From contig JAFVEU010000280.1 in assembly GCA_017475845.1 (NCBI GenBank), positions 1 through 22,376 on the forward strand: DNA of 22,376 nucleotides, written 5' to 3'. This DNA comes from Lachnospiraceae bacterium (lineage in GTDB: Bacteria > Bacillota > Clostridia > Lachnospirales > Lachnospiraceae). Below are positions 7,546 through 16,228 of this stretch, one piece after another (positions within the stretch are counted from its first letter, which is position 1; each line of letters starts with the position of its first letter). The notes beneath the pieces are model-generated. The model did no database searches. It saw only the letters and a program-made list of their open reading frames with translations, and was not told where the DNA came from. The translations under genes and the position numbers were made by a program.

Positions 7546-10010
7546 ACATTCGCGCAAGGATAATAGCCTGTATCTGTATAGTGAGCGTACTCTTTTCGCT
7601 TGTGATCCTGTCCGAGACCATGTCCCATCATGGGCATGATCCGGAGTATACCTCTGAGACCTCGGGAGTCGCAGCCACCAACGGAGTGTATTTTTCCGAG
7701 AACTGGAACGGGGAAGGATACATCTATCTCATCAATTCCGACGGTAGTGTGAAATACATGATGGGATCAAAGGATGTAAAGGAAAACCAGATCGACGGGT
7801 TCTGCCTTTCCGAGGGAAGGATATATGCTCTTTTCCACTCCATGATCGAACATAGCGGCAGGCTGGATATTGTATACCGGATGTTCATGATGGATCCTGA
7901 TTTCAGGGTACTGGCAGCCACAGATGAGTTTTTACTGAATTATGACGATGAGGTAAGGAAGATCACAGCTACCCAGGGTTATCTCTATCTGACAGCCATC
8001 GGGGGTGAAGACGGGGATATCAATGTGTTTGAGATCCCCATGGAGGATTTCAAGGAATATACCAGCAGTTTTGTCCTTCCCGGCACCGAGGAGGAGAAAA
8101 CGGATCCGGACAGCCTTGGGATGCCCAGAAACATTCTCTTCAGAGACAGCAGCCCGGAATATGTGTATGTGGATGCGGTATATGAAGACGGTGTGCTTGA
8201 GATCAGGAAGGATACGGATGACCTGAAGGGCTATTTTGTTCCGGATACCAGAGTAAAGAATGCAGTTGACAAGATGCATTTCAATCTGTCACAGCAGATC
8301 AGGCTTTACATGAGCTATGTGAGATACTGGTTTACCGGCATCATTATATGGCTGATCATCATCATAGCCCTGAGCGTTGCCCTGAAACGCAGGAACAGGA
8401 TGGTCTATGTATTTACCATTACAGAGTTCATCTTTGTTATCATACTGTTTACTTCAGTGTTCTTTATCCAGAGTTATTATTCCTCCGTGGCCCGGAGCGA
8501 GAACAGACGTTTTGCATCTCTGGCATTGAATCATGAGATGAGTGTCCTGGGAGATCTGGATCTCTTTGATTTTGAGGATAAGGATTATTACAGGAGCGAG
8601 GAATACGGTTATCTTAAAAAGAAACTCACGGACTTCGTGGATCTCGATGAGGCATCCTTATTCTTTGTTGATGCTTTTATCGTAAGGATCAAGGACGGAG
8701 TGATACTTACTTCCGCCAGCGGACACAATTCCACCAATGCTTCTTACGAGTATGGGGGTCAGATGGATACCCTTTTGACGGGTATCAGGCAGAGGAGCTT
8801 AAATCCTCATGCCGAGGGAGACATGGACGGGGTAAAGATAGAGTCCACCGCCGTGGTGGAAATGGATCCCTCTTCAAAATATGCCCTGGTAGGGGTTTAC
8901 TATTCAGGTTCGTATTATACGGGGCTCTGGAGCAATGCCAGAATCGTACTGCTGCTCTCCGCTGTAATATTTCTCATTGGGTCCATGCTGATAATCTTTA
9001 TCATGTACCTGATGACCCTGGACTTAAGGAGCTTTGAGCAGGCTATAAGGGATGTGGCTTTAGGAAGGACAAAGATAAGAATTCCCACTACTCCTTCCGA
9101 GGATATGAAGTCCATGTGGAGTTCCTTAAGTGAGCTTACCAAGCGGATAGAGGAGATCAACTACGATAAATACAGGATATTTGAAGGGTATTACCGCTTT
9201 GCGCCCAAGAATATCGAGACCATCATGGGCAGGGAATCCATTTTCGACGTGAAGAACGGGGATGTTACGACCACGGAAGGAACATTGATGCTTGTTTCAA
9301 CGAAGGAAAGCGGCTACGGAGAAAAGAGGATAAACAGCCTAAAGAATATAGTCTCATATATGAACCAGTATTCCGAAAGGGAAGAGGGTATCCTGGTATC
9401 CGAGGACAGCTCCTTATCCATATTGCAGTTCCTTTTCTTAAGCGGATGCAGGTCGGTATCCTCCCAGACCACACACTTCCTGCACAGGAATGCATCGGAC
9501 GAGGAGTCGGGTTTTGTTTCCGTATTCCTGTACTACGGCGAGTTTTTATACGGTGTTGTGGGGGTAAATACACAGAGCCTTATCTTCCTTACTTCGAAGC
9601 ATGCAAAGGAGATGGAGGGTTATGCAGCCTGGTTTGAACGGCTGAACATTCCCATGATCGTCACCGAGGATATCGTTGACAGAGAAGACACGGGACAGGT
9701 ACGTTACATCGGTTATATCAAGCTTTCCGGCATTGATAAGCATCTACGCCTCTATGAGGTGCTGGATGCCTGCTCTGCAAGGGAAAGACAGCTTAAGCTG
9801 GTGAACAGGGAGAAATTCGAGAAGACACTGGAGCTTTTCTATTCAAGAGACTTCTATCTCGCACGGAATAATTTCTCCGAGATCATCAAGGAGTGTCCGG
9901 ATGACGAGGTTGCCAAGTGGTATCTCTTTGAGTGCGAGAATTACTTAAACGGCGGAGCTGATCCGAATGAGTCGGGAAGCTTGAAGATTACTGATCAAGG
10001 GGCATATTGA
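7542..10010 (+). CDS. Membrane sensor with degenerate class III nucleotidyl cyclase domain
   Basis: 822 residues. Layout: membrane helix at about 5-24; an extracytoplasmic beta-propeller-like region (about 35-250, with repeats such as GEGYIYLINSDGSVKY and LSEGRIYALF); helices at about 264-282 and 289-311; a second extracytoplasmic, Cache-like segment (about 312-465); helix at about 467-492; then a HAMP-like linker. From about residue 543, YRFAPKNIETIMGRESIFDV matches the conserved lead-in of bacterial adenylate cyclases (FVPxxFLxxLGxxSIxDVxLGD). The tail FYSRDFYLARNNFSEII and PDDEVAKWYLFECENYL matches the TPR-like end of that family. The metal-binding FSDIRGFT strand is replaced by LVSTKESG, and no GDAxxA-type second metal site is seen, so it is probably inactive or only ligand-binding. 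It overlaps the neighbours on both sides. Confidence 0.8.
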   Translation: MNIRARIIACICIVSVLFSLVILSETMSHHGHDPEYTSETSGVAATNGVYFSENWNGEGYIYLINSDGSVKYMMGSKDVKENQIDGFCLSEGRIYALFHSMIEHSGRLDIVYRMFMMDPDFRVLAATDEFLLNYDDEVRKITATQGYLYLTAIGGEDGDINVFEIPMEDFKEYTSSFVLPGTEEEKTDPDSLGMPRNILFRDSSPEYVYVDAVYEDGVLEIRKDTDDLKGYFVPDTRVKNAVDKMHFNLSQQIRLYMSYVRYWFTGIIIWLIIIIALSVALKRRNRMVYVFTITEFIFVIILFTSVFFIQSYYSSVARSENRRFASLALNHEMSVLGDLDLFDFEDKDYYRSEEYGYLKKKLTDFVDLDEASLFFVDAFIVRIKDGVILTSASGHNSTNASYEYGGQMDTLLTGIRQRSLNPHAEGDMDGVKIESTAVVEMDPSSKYALVGVYYSGSYYTGLWSNARIVLLLSAVIFLIGSMLIIFIMYLMTLDLRSFEQAIRDVALGRTKIRIPTTPSEDMKSMWSSLSELTKRIEEINYDKYRIFEGYYRFAPKNIETIMGRESIFDVKNGDVTTTEGTLMLVSTKESGYGEKRINSLKNIVSYMNQYSEREEGILVSEDSSLSILQFLFLSGCRSVSSQTTHFLHRNASDEESGFVSVFLYYGEFLYGVVGVNTQSLIFLTSKHAKEMEGYAAWFERLNIPMIVTEDIVDREDTGQVRYIGYIKLSGIDKHLRLYEVLDACSARERQLKLVNREKFEKTLELFYSRDFYLARNNFSEIIKECPDDEVAKWYLFECENYLNGGADPNESGSLKITDQGAY

Positions 10011-11263
10011 TGGGCAATAATCTCTTCAGTGTTCTGATATCTACCATAAAGTCCAGATTTGCAGCCATCGTTTCGAGGGTTAGGCTCTGGACCAGCTGGA
10101 ACTATATAAGTACCAGGATCATCGGCGGTATCCGGGACTTCTTCTTCAAGCTCTTTGATGTCAGGCCGAAGAACAAGAATGACTATTACACGATTTTTGG
10201 CTGGATGCTCAGCAAAAAGCTGGCATATTCCGCCATCATCATCATCGGGGTGCTGAGTATCTGGTATATTTCCGTGACGACCTCCATCTTTTCCAGTATT
10301 ACGGAAGCCGGAGGACTCAGGACTTATGCCTATGATTCCGTTCTGCTGCGTCTTGCTTCAAACAGGGTAAGGATAAAGGGCAGATCAGGTTATCTGGCCT
10401 ATGAAGGGGATGTGAAGGACGGCTATGTTACCGGTCAGGGCGTATTGTACTCTCCGGATAATGTGATTCTGTATTCGGGCGCTTTCGAGAAAAACGTATA
10501 CGAAGGTCAGGGAACCCAGTATTACGACAGCGGCGTTCTCCACTATACCGGAGAATTCCATAATAATCTGTATGAGGGACAGGGTATCCTGTACAGAGAG
10601 GACGGGACCGAGGAATACGACGGCGGCTTTGCGGCCGGACTTAAGGAGGGAACAGGCAAGCTCTATGACAGCGGCGGCAACGCCATATTTGAGGGCAGCT
10701 TTTCCAGTGACAATATAGTCTACAGCAGCCTTCTCGGAAAGACTGCCGGGGAAGTCCGCTCCATGTACTTCGGAAAGCAGGTGCTTTACGAAGAGAATGA
10801 GCAGATCGGAAATGATTTTGCCGTGGTCATGAACGATATAGGAGCCCTGTACTATGCTTCCGGAGATGAAAGCGCTTCCGATGATTCGGAAAAAGTGCGG
10901 GCGGTATATGTCCTTTCCGATGTTTTCCGTTCCGGAAATATGGAGGCGGACGAGATAAGCGACCTGAAGCTGATCTTCGGAGAACCGGTATATGAGGGCA
11001 ATTCCTCCGTTATCATGCCCGAAGCCGTGGCTATAAATGTTCTAAACAACCAGGCAAGGGCGGTAAGCGGCAGGGTAAATATGGATACGACGGAAGTTTA
11101 CAGTGATGACATAATTATTAATGACTTTGACACCACTTATCCCGTATATATATATACATTCAACAAAGGAGATCTGATCTACTCCTTCGTATGCAACCAG
11201 AAGGGCGGATATTTCGACTTTTTCGAGATAATGGAGAGCGGAGCTGATGACGAGGCGGCATAG
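10010..11263 (+). CDS. Membrane-anchored MORN-repeat protein
   Basis: 417 residues from ATG 10010, which overlaps the previous stop by one base (TGATG); a TTG at 10007 adds one residue and is less likely. A basic N-terminal region is followed by one membrane helix at about 73-97. From about residue 128 there are at least four MORN-type units (YEGDVKDGYVTGQGVLY, YSGAFEKNVYEGQGTQYY, YTGEFHNNLYEGQGILY, YDGGFAAGLKEGTGKLY) and a partial fifth (FEGSF). By the positive-inside rule the MORN ladder faces outward. The last 170 residues form an unrecognised acidic domain. MORN repeats usually serve as rigid scaffolds or lipid/protein contacts. The gene's 3' end overlaps the next start by 17 bases, placing it firmly in the membrane module. 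Confidence 0.8.
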   Translation: MGNNLFSVLISTIKSRFAAIVSRVRLWTSWNYISTRIIGGIRDFFFKLFDVRPKNKNDYYTIFGWMLSKKLAYSAIIIIGVLSIWYISVTTSIFSSITEAGGLRTYAYDSVLLRLASNRVRIKGRSGYLAYEGDVKDGYVTGQGVLYSPDNVILYSGAFEKNVYEGQGTQYYDSGVLHYTGEFHNNLYEGQGILYREDGTEEYDGGFAAGLKEGTGKLYDSGGNAIFEGSFSSDNIVYSSLLGKTAGEVRSMYFGKQVLYEENEQIGNDFAVVMNDIGALYYASGDESASDDSEKVRAVYVLSDVFRSGNMEADEISDLKLIFGEPVYEGNSSVIMPEAVAINVLNNQARAVSGRVNMDTTEVYSDDIIINDFDTTYPVYIYTFNKGDLIYSFVCNQKGGYFDFFEIMESGADDEAA

Positions 11264-13325
11264 GTCAATTTCATACAGGGCAGCGGCGTTTGCGGCAGCC
11301 TTTTGCCTGCTTTCTTCTTCGCTCATCTTTTCCCTGCCCCGGTGTGCCTTCGGTGCAGGTCAGGCTCCAAAGGGCAATGATAAGCTCTTAAAGATGTCCA
11401 CCTGCCGCGCGCTTGCACTGGAGAACAGCTCAAGCTATGAGTCGCTGCAGATGGCCGTAGACTCAAAGCAGGCTGCCAAAGAGAGTGCCATGAAGGGGAT
11501 CAAGCTTAAGAAAAAGAATCTGTCCACCTTCAGGTGGTCGCCTCTTTTAAGCTTCAAATTTCCGCAGAAGCCCAATTTTGCCCAGGCTTCCGAATTCGAG
11601 TTCAAGCCGGTGAAGCTGAATTCGGATATAAATGTAGCCCAGCACAAGGTGCAGAATGCGGTATTCGGAATAAATGAGAACGTCAATAACCTTTATACGG
11701 ATATAGTGTCCCTGCAGGAGAATTTAAGCTTTAACGAAAAAAGGCTTAAGGATCTGGAAGAGGGAATAGCCCATAACAAGGCAAGGCTCAAGCTGGGAGA
11801 AGCCAGTCAGGCGGACATAGACAGACAGCAGAAAAAGGCGGACACCTTAGGGAAGACCATTGCCAGCCAGAAGAGGTCTCTGGAAGCTGACCTGAAAAAG
11901 ATGTCAAAGCTTACGGGACTTGATGTGACTACCGGCTACCGCTTCGAGAAACCCTTTGTGGAAGCCACTATTGACCGTTCATCCCTGGAGGGGATCAGAA
12001 CCTATACGGAGGACAGGGACGAGGCTTATTACGAGGCATGCATGGCAGCCACCACCGCAAAGATGGAACTCAACACCAATTACGGCCTTATGAAGTCCAA
12101 GTACGGTAAGGACATAGGGATGATCTCGGGTTATGTAAACCAGGCCCTTAACGGACAGGATGTGAGTTCCCGTGCATTTAAGAAGGATTACAAGGCTTTT
12201 CTTGATAAGATAGACAGCTACTGGAAGGGTAAGAAGAGAATCCTCTTCATAAAGATACCCAGGGAATGGTTCAAGGGAAGTCTGGACGGTACCCGTTATA
12301 TAGAGGATGATCCCTACGTCCTTTACCAGAATGTCCTTGATTATGTAGGCGCCAGAAAGGATGAGGAGGCTGCTAAGGAAGAACTGGATCAGAGCGTGGA
12401 GGATAGCTTTAATAATTATGTCTCCGTAAGGAGCTCCTATGAGTCCTACTTAAAGGATGTGGCGGACAAGGAAGCCGAGATGAAGATCCTTGCAGTAAAG
12501 AACCGCATGGGACAGATGACCCTTGAGGAGTACGAGGATGAGCAGGAGGCTTACGAAGAGCTGCAGAACAGTATGCTGGATACCATGAAGCTCTACACCA
12601 CCACTCTCTATTCCTTTGACAAGCTTACCTGCGGCGGCATCAGCGCCTTGCTTGAGGGAACCGATTCAGACCTGAAGACCGCCGTGGTGGGTGAGAGCTA
12701 TGTGGAAAAAGATTCCAGCGAAGCGAAGTATTTCCTGACTTCTATAATACAGAAGGAATTATTCGAGCTGACTCTGTTTATCCCGGATGATTTCCCCGTC
12801 AGCATCTCACATTTCGAACTGTGGTGCGATGACGAGATGATAGGGGAACGTACACCGGTGGACGGGAAACTCAGGCACCTGGCTCTTACAAAGGAAGGCA
12901 TAAAGAAGGTGAGAATCCGTCTCTATGACGGCGCGAATTTCGTGGATGACTGTGTGATAGATCCTTCGGAGGAAAGCGGAACCCTGAATATCACCACCGC
13001 CATGAACATAAATAAGGAGGAGACAGGGGATCTGGGCACCTACGATATCTCCGTAAGCGAGCTCACGGGATTTGCCACCATTACCGTTACGCCTCTTTCC
13101 AGTGAGAATATCAGCACATACAGGATAATCATGAAGGACGGAACGCCTCTCGGAACCGGAGCGAAGATAGAAGTGGGCAATGGTCTTACCCATCTGGGAC
13201 TTGTGAGCGCAGGTCTTGAGGATCTCCTGATCGAGCTTTATGACGGCAACTCTGAATTGAAATATACAGCTGCCTTTGACACCGTCAACAAGAAGATAAA
13301 GAAGAGAGAAACGGATAATGAATAA
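11247..13325 (+). CDS. Exported TolC-like (outer membrane efflux protein-type) coiled-coil protein
   Basis: 692 residues. A basic start and hydrophobic core (residues about 11-35) end at a likely signal-peptidase site after AFGA. The mature part contains long amphipathic helices: NLYTDIVSLQENLSFNEKRL then ARLKLGEASQADIDRQQKKA, the characteristic TolC-family RLxLGxxSQxDxxxxQ helix-turn motif, and a second helical half (VEDSFNNYVSVRSSYESYL, LAVKNRMGQMTLEEYEDEQEAYEELQ) with the matching GxMTLEEY turn. Two beta-rich modules (ELTLFIPDDFPVSI; TITVTPLSSENISTYRII) extend the C terminus beyond a normal TolC length of about 450. TolC trimers normally span outer membranes; here the host is probably Gram-positive, so a periplasm- or wall-located helical barrel or spacer is more plausible. 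It overlaps both neighbours. Confidence 0.75.
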   Translation: MTRRHRSISYRAAAFAAAFCLLSSSLIFSLPRCAFGAGQAPKGNDKLLKMSTCRALALENSSSYESLQMAVDSKQAAKESAMKGIKLKKKNLSTFRWSPLLSFKFPQKPNFAQASEFEFKPVKLNSDINVAQHKVQNAVFGINENVNNLYTDIVSLQENLSFNEKRLKDLEEGIAHNKARLKLGEASQADIDRQQKKADTLGKTIASQKRSLEADLKKMSKLTGLDVTTGYRFEKPFVEATIDRSSLEGIRTYTEDRDEAYYEACMAATTAKMELNTNYGLMKSKYGKDIGMISGYVNQALNGQDVSSRAFKKDYKAFLDKIDSYWKGKKRILFIKIPREWFKGSLDGTRYIEDDPYVLYQNVLDYVGARKDEEAAKEELDQSVEDSFNNYVSVRSSYESYLKDVADKEAEMKILAVKNRMGQMTLEEYEDEQEAYEELQNSMLDTMKLYTTTLYSFDKLTCGGISALLEGTDSDLKTAVVGESYVEKDSSEAKYFLTSIIQKELFELTLFIPDDFPVSISHFELWCDDEMIGERTPVDGKLRHLALTKEGIKKVRIRLYDGANFVDDCVIDPSEESGTLNITTAMNINKEETGDLGTYDISVSELTGFATITVTPLSSENISTYRIIMKDGTPLGTGAKIEVGNGLTHLGLVSAGLEDLLIELYDGNSELKYTAAFDTVNKKIKKRETDNE

Positions 13326-16227
13326 GGGAAATGGCGGAAAAACTGCAAAAAGGGTGATACAGGCTCTGTTTGTGGCTGCAGCAGTCATCCTGTGTTTTCT
13401 GGTGGTTAAGAGGAATACCTTGGCCTCATTCAACGAGAACGAGGCGGTTAAGTATTCTGTCTATTCGGCAAGCCATACCATTGAGAATTCCACCCTCTTC
13501 ATCGGAACCTACCTTATCAACATAAACGCGATGACGGATGAGCTCTACGAGAAGGCCATGGACAGTGCCAGCGATTCCAACCAGAACGACATGTTCTATA
13601 AATCCGAGCTTTCGGGGGGAGCCTGGTTCAATGTCACAAATGCCGAAGGGCTTAACGATATCACCGACAACGGAGAAGTGATACCGGAAAGCGAGCTGGC
13701 GGATCTTTTCGTCCAGTACTACGTGGGGGCGGATGGAGTAGTGACCGACGTGCTGACCGGGGATGCAGTCAATCCTTTTGATATTCCGGATCCCTATAAC
13801 CTTTCAAAGCTTCCGGAGCTTAATCCTCTGTGGCTGCAGTACGCCAATTCCACCGATGTGGATGAGATATCCGAGGAAGATTATCTGAAAAACAAGAATT
13901 CAAACAGTACCGGAAACACCAGAACCGACGTATATATGTATAGATTGCTGACAACCTTCTTTTCAATGGATCTCAGGGATTCCGTTACAGACGGATATGA
14001 TGCGGATCTGGCAAGGCTTTTTGCCTGCTACCGTTCCCTGAAGGATTCGGGACAGGATGAGGAAGCTGATATAATCTATTCCCTCATGGCAAAGGTGGAT
14101 GCGGCAAGGCGCCAGGTAGTGATGGAGAAGCTGTCGGCCCTGGATGTAAATGCCCTGGATGTGCTCTATGATCTGGCAAACGGTGAGTATTACACTTCCT
14201 TCGGCGATTTCAAGACCTCCTCCGATGATGATGACGATCTGACGGCAGAGCCTAATTATATAAGGGAATTAAGGGACTGCCTGGATCATGAGTTTACGGA
14301 GGATGACAGCAGTGACGACTGGTGGCAGCCTCTTCAGAGTACCTATGATGAGTTTGCGGAATATGCGGAGCCCAAATCCAAGTCTTCGGATGACGAAGAT
14401 GAAGAGGAGGAAGAGGACGAGAGCTTTAAGATACCCAAACCTGCCTTCGCCGCAGATGATTCCCTGTTATCCGCCATAGGAGACAGTATGGAGAGCTGTC
14501 AGGAGAGCTACAGCGAGTGTCTCGCCAAGGCCTTAAGCGACAGCGATATGGTAATAGCCCATGCGGAGTATGAGTACTCGAGACAGGTCATAGATGAGGC
14601 TTCCGCTTCAGGGGCGGGTGGACCCATCAATTATCTGAGAGATGTCATCAATATAAAGGAAAGCCATATAAAGAATTCCGACAGCGAGAAGGACCTCCTT
14701 GACAGCTCCCTTTTGGGTCTTTCCGAAGGCAAGTATCAGCAGTCGGTGACCGGTGGTGTATCAAAGGAGTACACCGCAGCCATTTCCTCCGGAAGCGGTG
14801 CGGCTTCTGCGGAAAATGCCCTTAATGCACAGCTGGATACGGTCGAAGCCTACCGGACAGAGCTGGAGTTCCTGATCGATGCCTATAAGCAGAGAGAGAC
14901 GGCCGCACAGTCACTAAGCTATGTGAACGGATGTATAATCTGGTCCGAGGATCTGCAGGGATCCGTTCCCGAGGATGATTTCGCATCCGATGCCACAGGC
15001 TCTATTGACAAGCATATCAAATGGCTTATGGATCTGGCAGAGGAGATCAAAAACTCCGATGACAGCCTGAAGGATAAACTTGATGAATTAAATGACAAAA
15101 AGAATGATCTGCAGGGAAAGAGGGATGCGGCACTGGATGACAACGACCTTTCAAAGGCGAGAGATCTGGATGCCCAGATAGCGGCAGTGGATCAGGATAT
15201 AGCCGATGAGGAGAACCGCACCGGAAAGAGCAGTGCGGATAACCTGGCCGATAAGATAGCAAGCGATGCAGCCGCAGCCCTGGCGGATGACCCCGATGCG
15301 GATATTTCGGGAGCGCTTGGGGCCCTTTCCGGAATGGGAGATACGGATGCTCTGAATACACTTAAGGACAAGGCAGAAAAGGCCGGAGCATCAGCAGAGA
15401 ATCTTCTGGATATGGATAACGCCATCAAGGATTCCGCTGCGGGAAGCGGCAGCGGTTCAGGAGCCGGCGGAGCGGGCTCCGGAAGTGGATCAGGCAGTGG
15501 CTCCGGCGGCGGATCAGGCAGCGGCTCGGGCGCAGGAGACGGTTCGGGTTCCGGCTCAGGAGACGGCTCGGGCGCAGGAGACGGTTCGGGCTCAGGATCC
15601 GGAGGAGCTGGATCAGGAAGCGGGTCCGGCAGCGGATCGGGCAGTGGATCCGGAAGCGGTTCCGGCGGTGCTTCGGCAACGGCTTCCATGACAGAGGACG
15701 GGATAATCGCAGCTCTTGAGGATGCTCTGGGTAAGGGCCTTGACAGCTTCAATGATGCCGATTTTGCCATAGCAGCTGCAGCAACATCGAAGTTTGCAAG
15801 ATCCGGCAATTCTTCGGCAAAGGATCTGACCGGACGGTTCACCGATATTATGAGGTCTAAGGGGAATAAGTATATGTATTCCCAGTATCCGGAAAAGACA
15901 CCGGATTATATCAGCTTAAAGACCATAGGAGACTGCACATCTTACAGGTATTTCTATGATGACAGCAGGCGTACCGCCACAATGACCCAGGGCGCTAAAG
16001 CATATGTGTTCAATACCGGAAACAATATGATGATCCGCGGAAACGACACCGAAGAACTGAAATACAATACAGTGATGCAGAAGAATCCCTATATTTCGGG
16101 AGAGGATGCGGAAGCATTGTTCAACTGCAAGGATGAGTATCTGAACGGAACTTCCTTCGCCGTATGTCTCACCGGAACCATGGACGCCAGGGTCGAGGAG
16201 ATACTCTCGGCCTTAAGAGGAGAATAG
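13318..16227 (+). CDS. Large membrane-anchored extracellular protein with coiled coil and Gly/Ser-rich linker
   Basis: 969 residues; ATG 13318 overlaps the upstream stop by eight bases. One N-terminal helix (about 14-31, RVIQALFVAAAVILCFLVV) acts as an uncleaved signal anchor or signal peptide, so the rest lies outside. A helical, very acidic body follows (DDDDDLTAEPN, DDEDEEEEEDES). A predicted coiled coil (KDKLDELNDKKNDLQGKRDA to QIAAVDQDIADEENR) lies at about residues 580-640. About 708-784 is an almost pure Gly/Ser/Ala/Asp linker. The C-terminal domain (785-969) has a helical part and a mixed part (DCTSYRYFYDD, AKAYVFNTGNNMMIRGNDTEELKY) suggesting an exposed folded head. I do not recognise the family. 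Only one base separates its stop from the start of the tail terminator, linking the membrane module to the CIS genes. Confidence 0.75.
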   Translation: MNKGNGGKTAKRVIQALFVAAAVILCFLVVKRNTLASFNENEAVKYSVYSASHTIENSTLFIGTYLININAMTDELYEKAMDSASDSNQNDMFYKSELSGGAWFNVTNAEGLNDITDNGEVIPESELADLFVQYYVGADGVVTDVLTGDAVNPFDIPDPYNLSKLPELNPLWLQYANSTDVDEISEEDYLKNKNSNSTGNTRTDVYMYRLLTTFFSMDLRDSVTDGYDADLARLFACYRSLKDSGQDEEADIIYSLMAKVDAARRQVVMEKLSALDVNALDVLYDLANGEYYTSFGDFKTSSDDDDDLTAEPNYIRELRDCLDHEFTEDDSSDDWWQPLQSTYDEFAEYAEPKSKSSDDEDEEEEEDESFKIPKPAFAADDSLLSAIGDSMESCQESYSECLAKALSDSDMVIAHAEYEYSRQVIDEASASGAGGPINYLRDVINIKESHIKNSDSEKDLLDSSLLGLSEGKYQQSVTGGVSKEYTAAISSGSGAASAENALNAQLDTVEAYRTELEFLIDAYKQRETAAQSLSYVNGCIIWSEDLQGSVPEDDFASDATGSIDKHIKWLMDLAEEIKNSDDSLKDKLDELNDKKNDLQGKRDAALDDNDLSKARDLDAQIAAVDQDIADEENRTGKSSADNLADKIASDAAAALADDPDADISGALGALSGMGDTDALNTLKDKAEKAGASAENLLDMDNAIKDSAAGSGSGSGAGGAGSGSGSGSGSGGGSGSGSGAGDGSGSGSGDGSGAGDGSGSGSGGAGSGSGSGSGSGSGSGSGSGGASATASMTEDGIIAALEDALGKGLDSFNDADFAIAAAATSKFARSGNSSAKDLTGRFTDIMRSKGNKYMYSQYPEKTPDYISLKTIGDCTSYRYFYDDSRRTATMTQGAKAYVFNTGNNMMIRGNDTEELKYNTVMQKNPYISGEDAEALFNCKDEYLNGTSFAVCLTGTMDARVEEILSALRGE
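15439..15669 (+). repeat. Gly/Ser/Ala/Asp-rich coding repeats (GSGSGSG, GDGSGAGDG)
   Basis: About 77 codons of GSGSGS-, GAGDGSG- and GGAGSG-type units with repeated ggatcaggcagtggc-like DNA words. In the protein this is a flexible linker between the coiled-coil body and the C-terminal head. It is coding throughout and shows no separate mobile or CRISPR-like structure. Confidence 0.9.
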
Positions 16228-16228
16228 A

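Noticed and set aside
10007..10010. TTG 10007 as start of the MORN protein
   Set aside because: The ATG three bases later is in frame, overlaps the previous stop by one base and is a stronger start.
7542..10010. Functional adenylate cyclase
   Set aside because: The metal-binding Asp motif is replaced and the second metal site is missing in the visible sequence.
15439..15669. Non-coding repeat or CRISPR-like array
   Set aside because: The repeats are in frame, irregular, lack spacers and encode a Gly/Ser linker.
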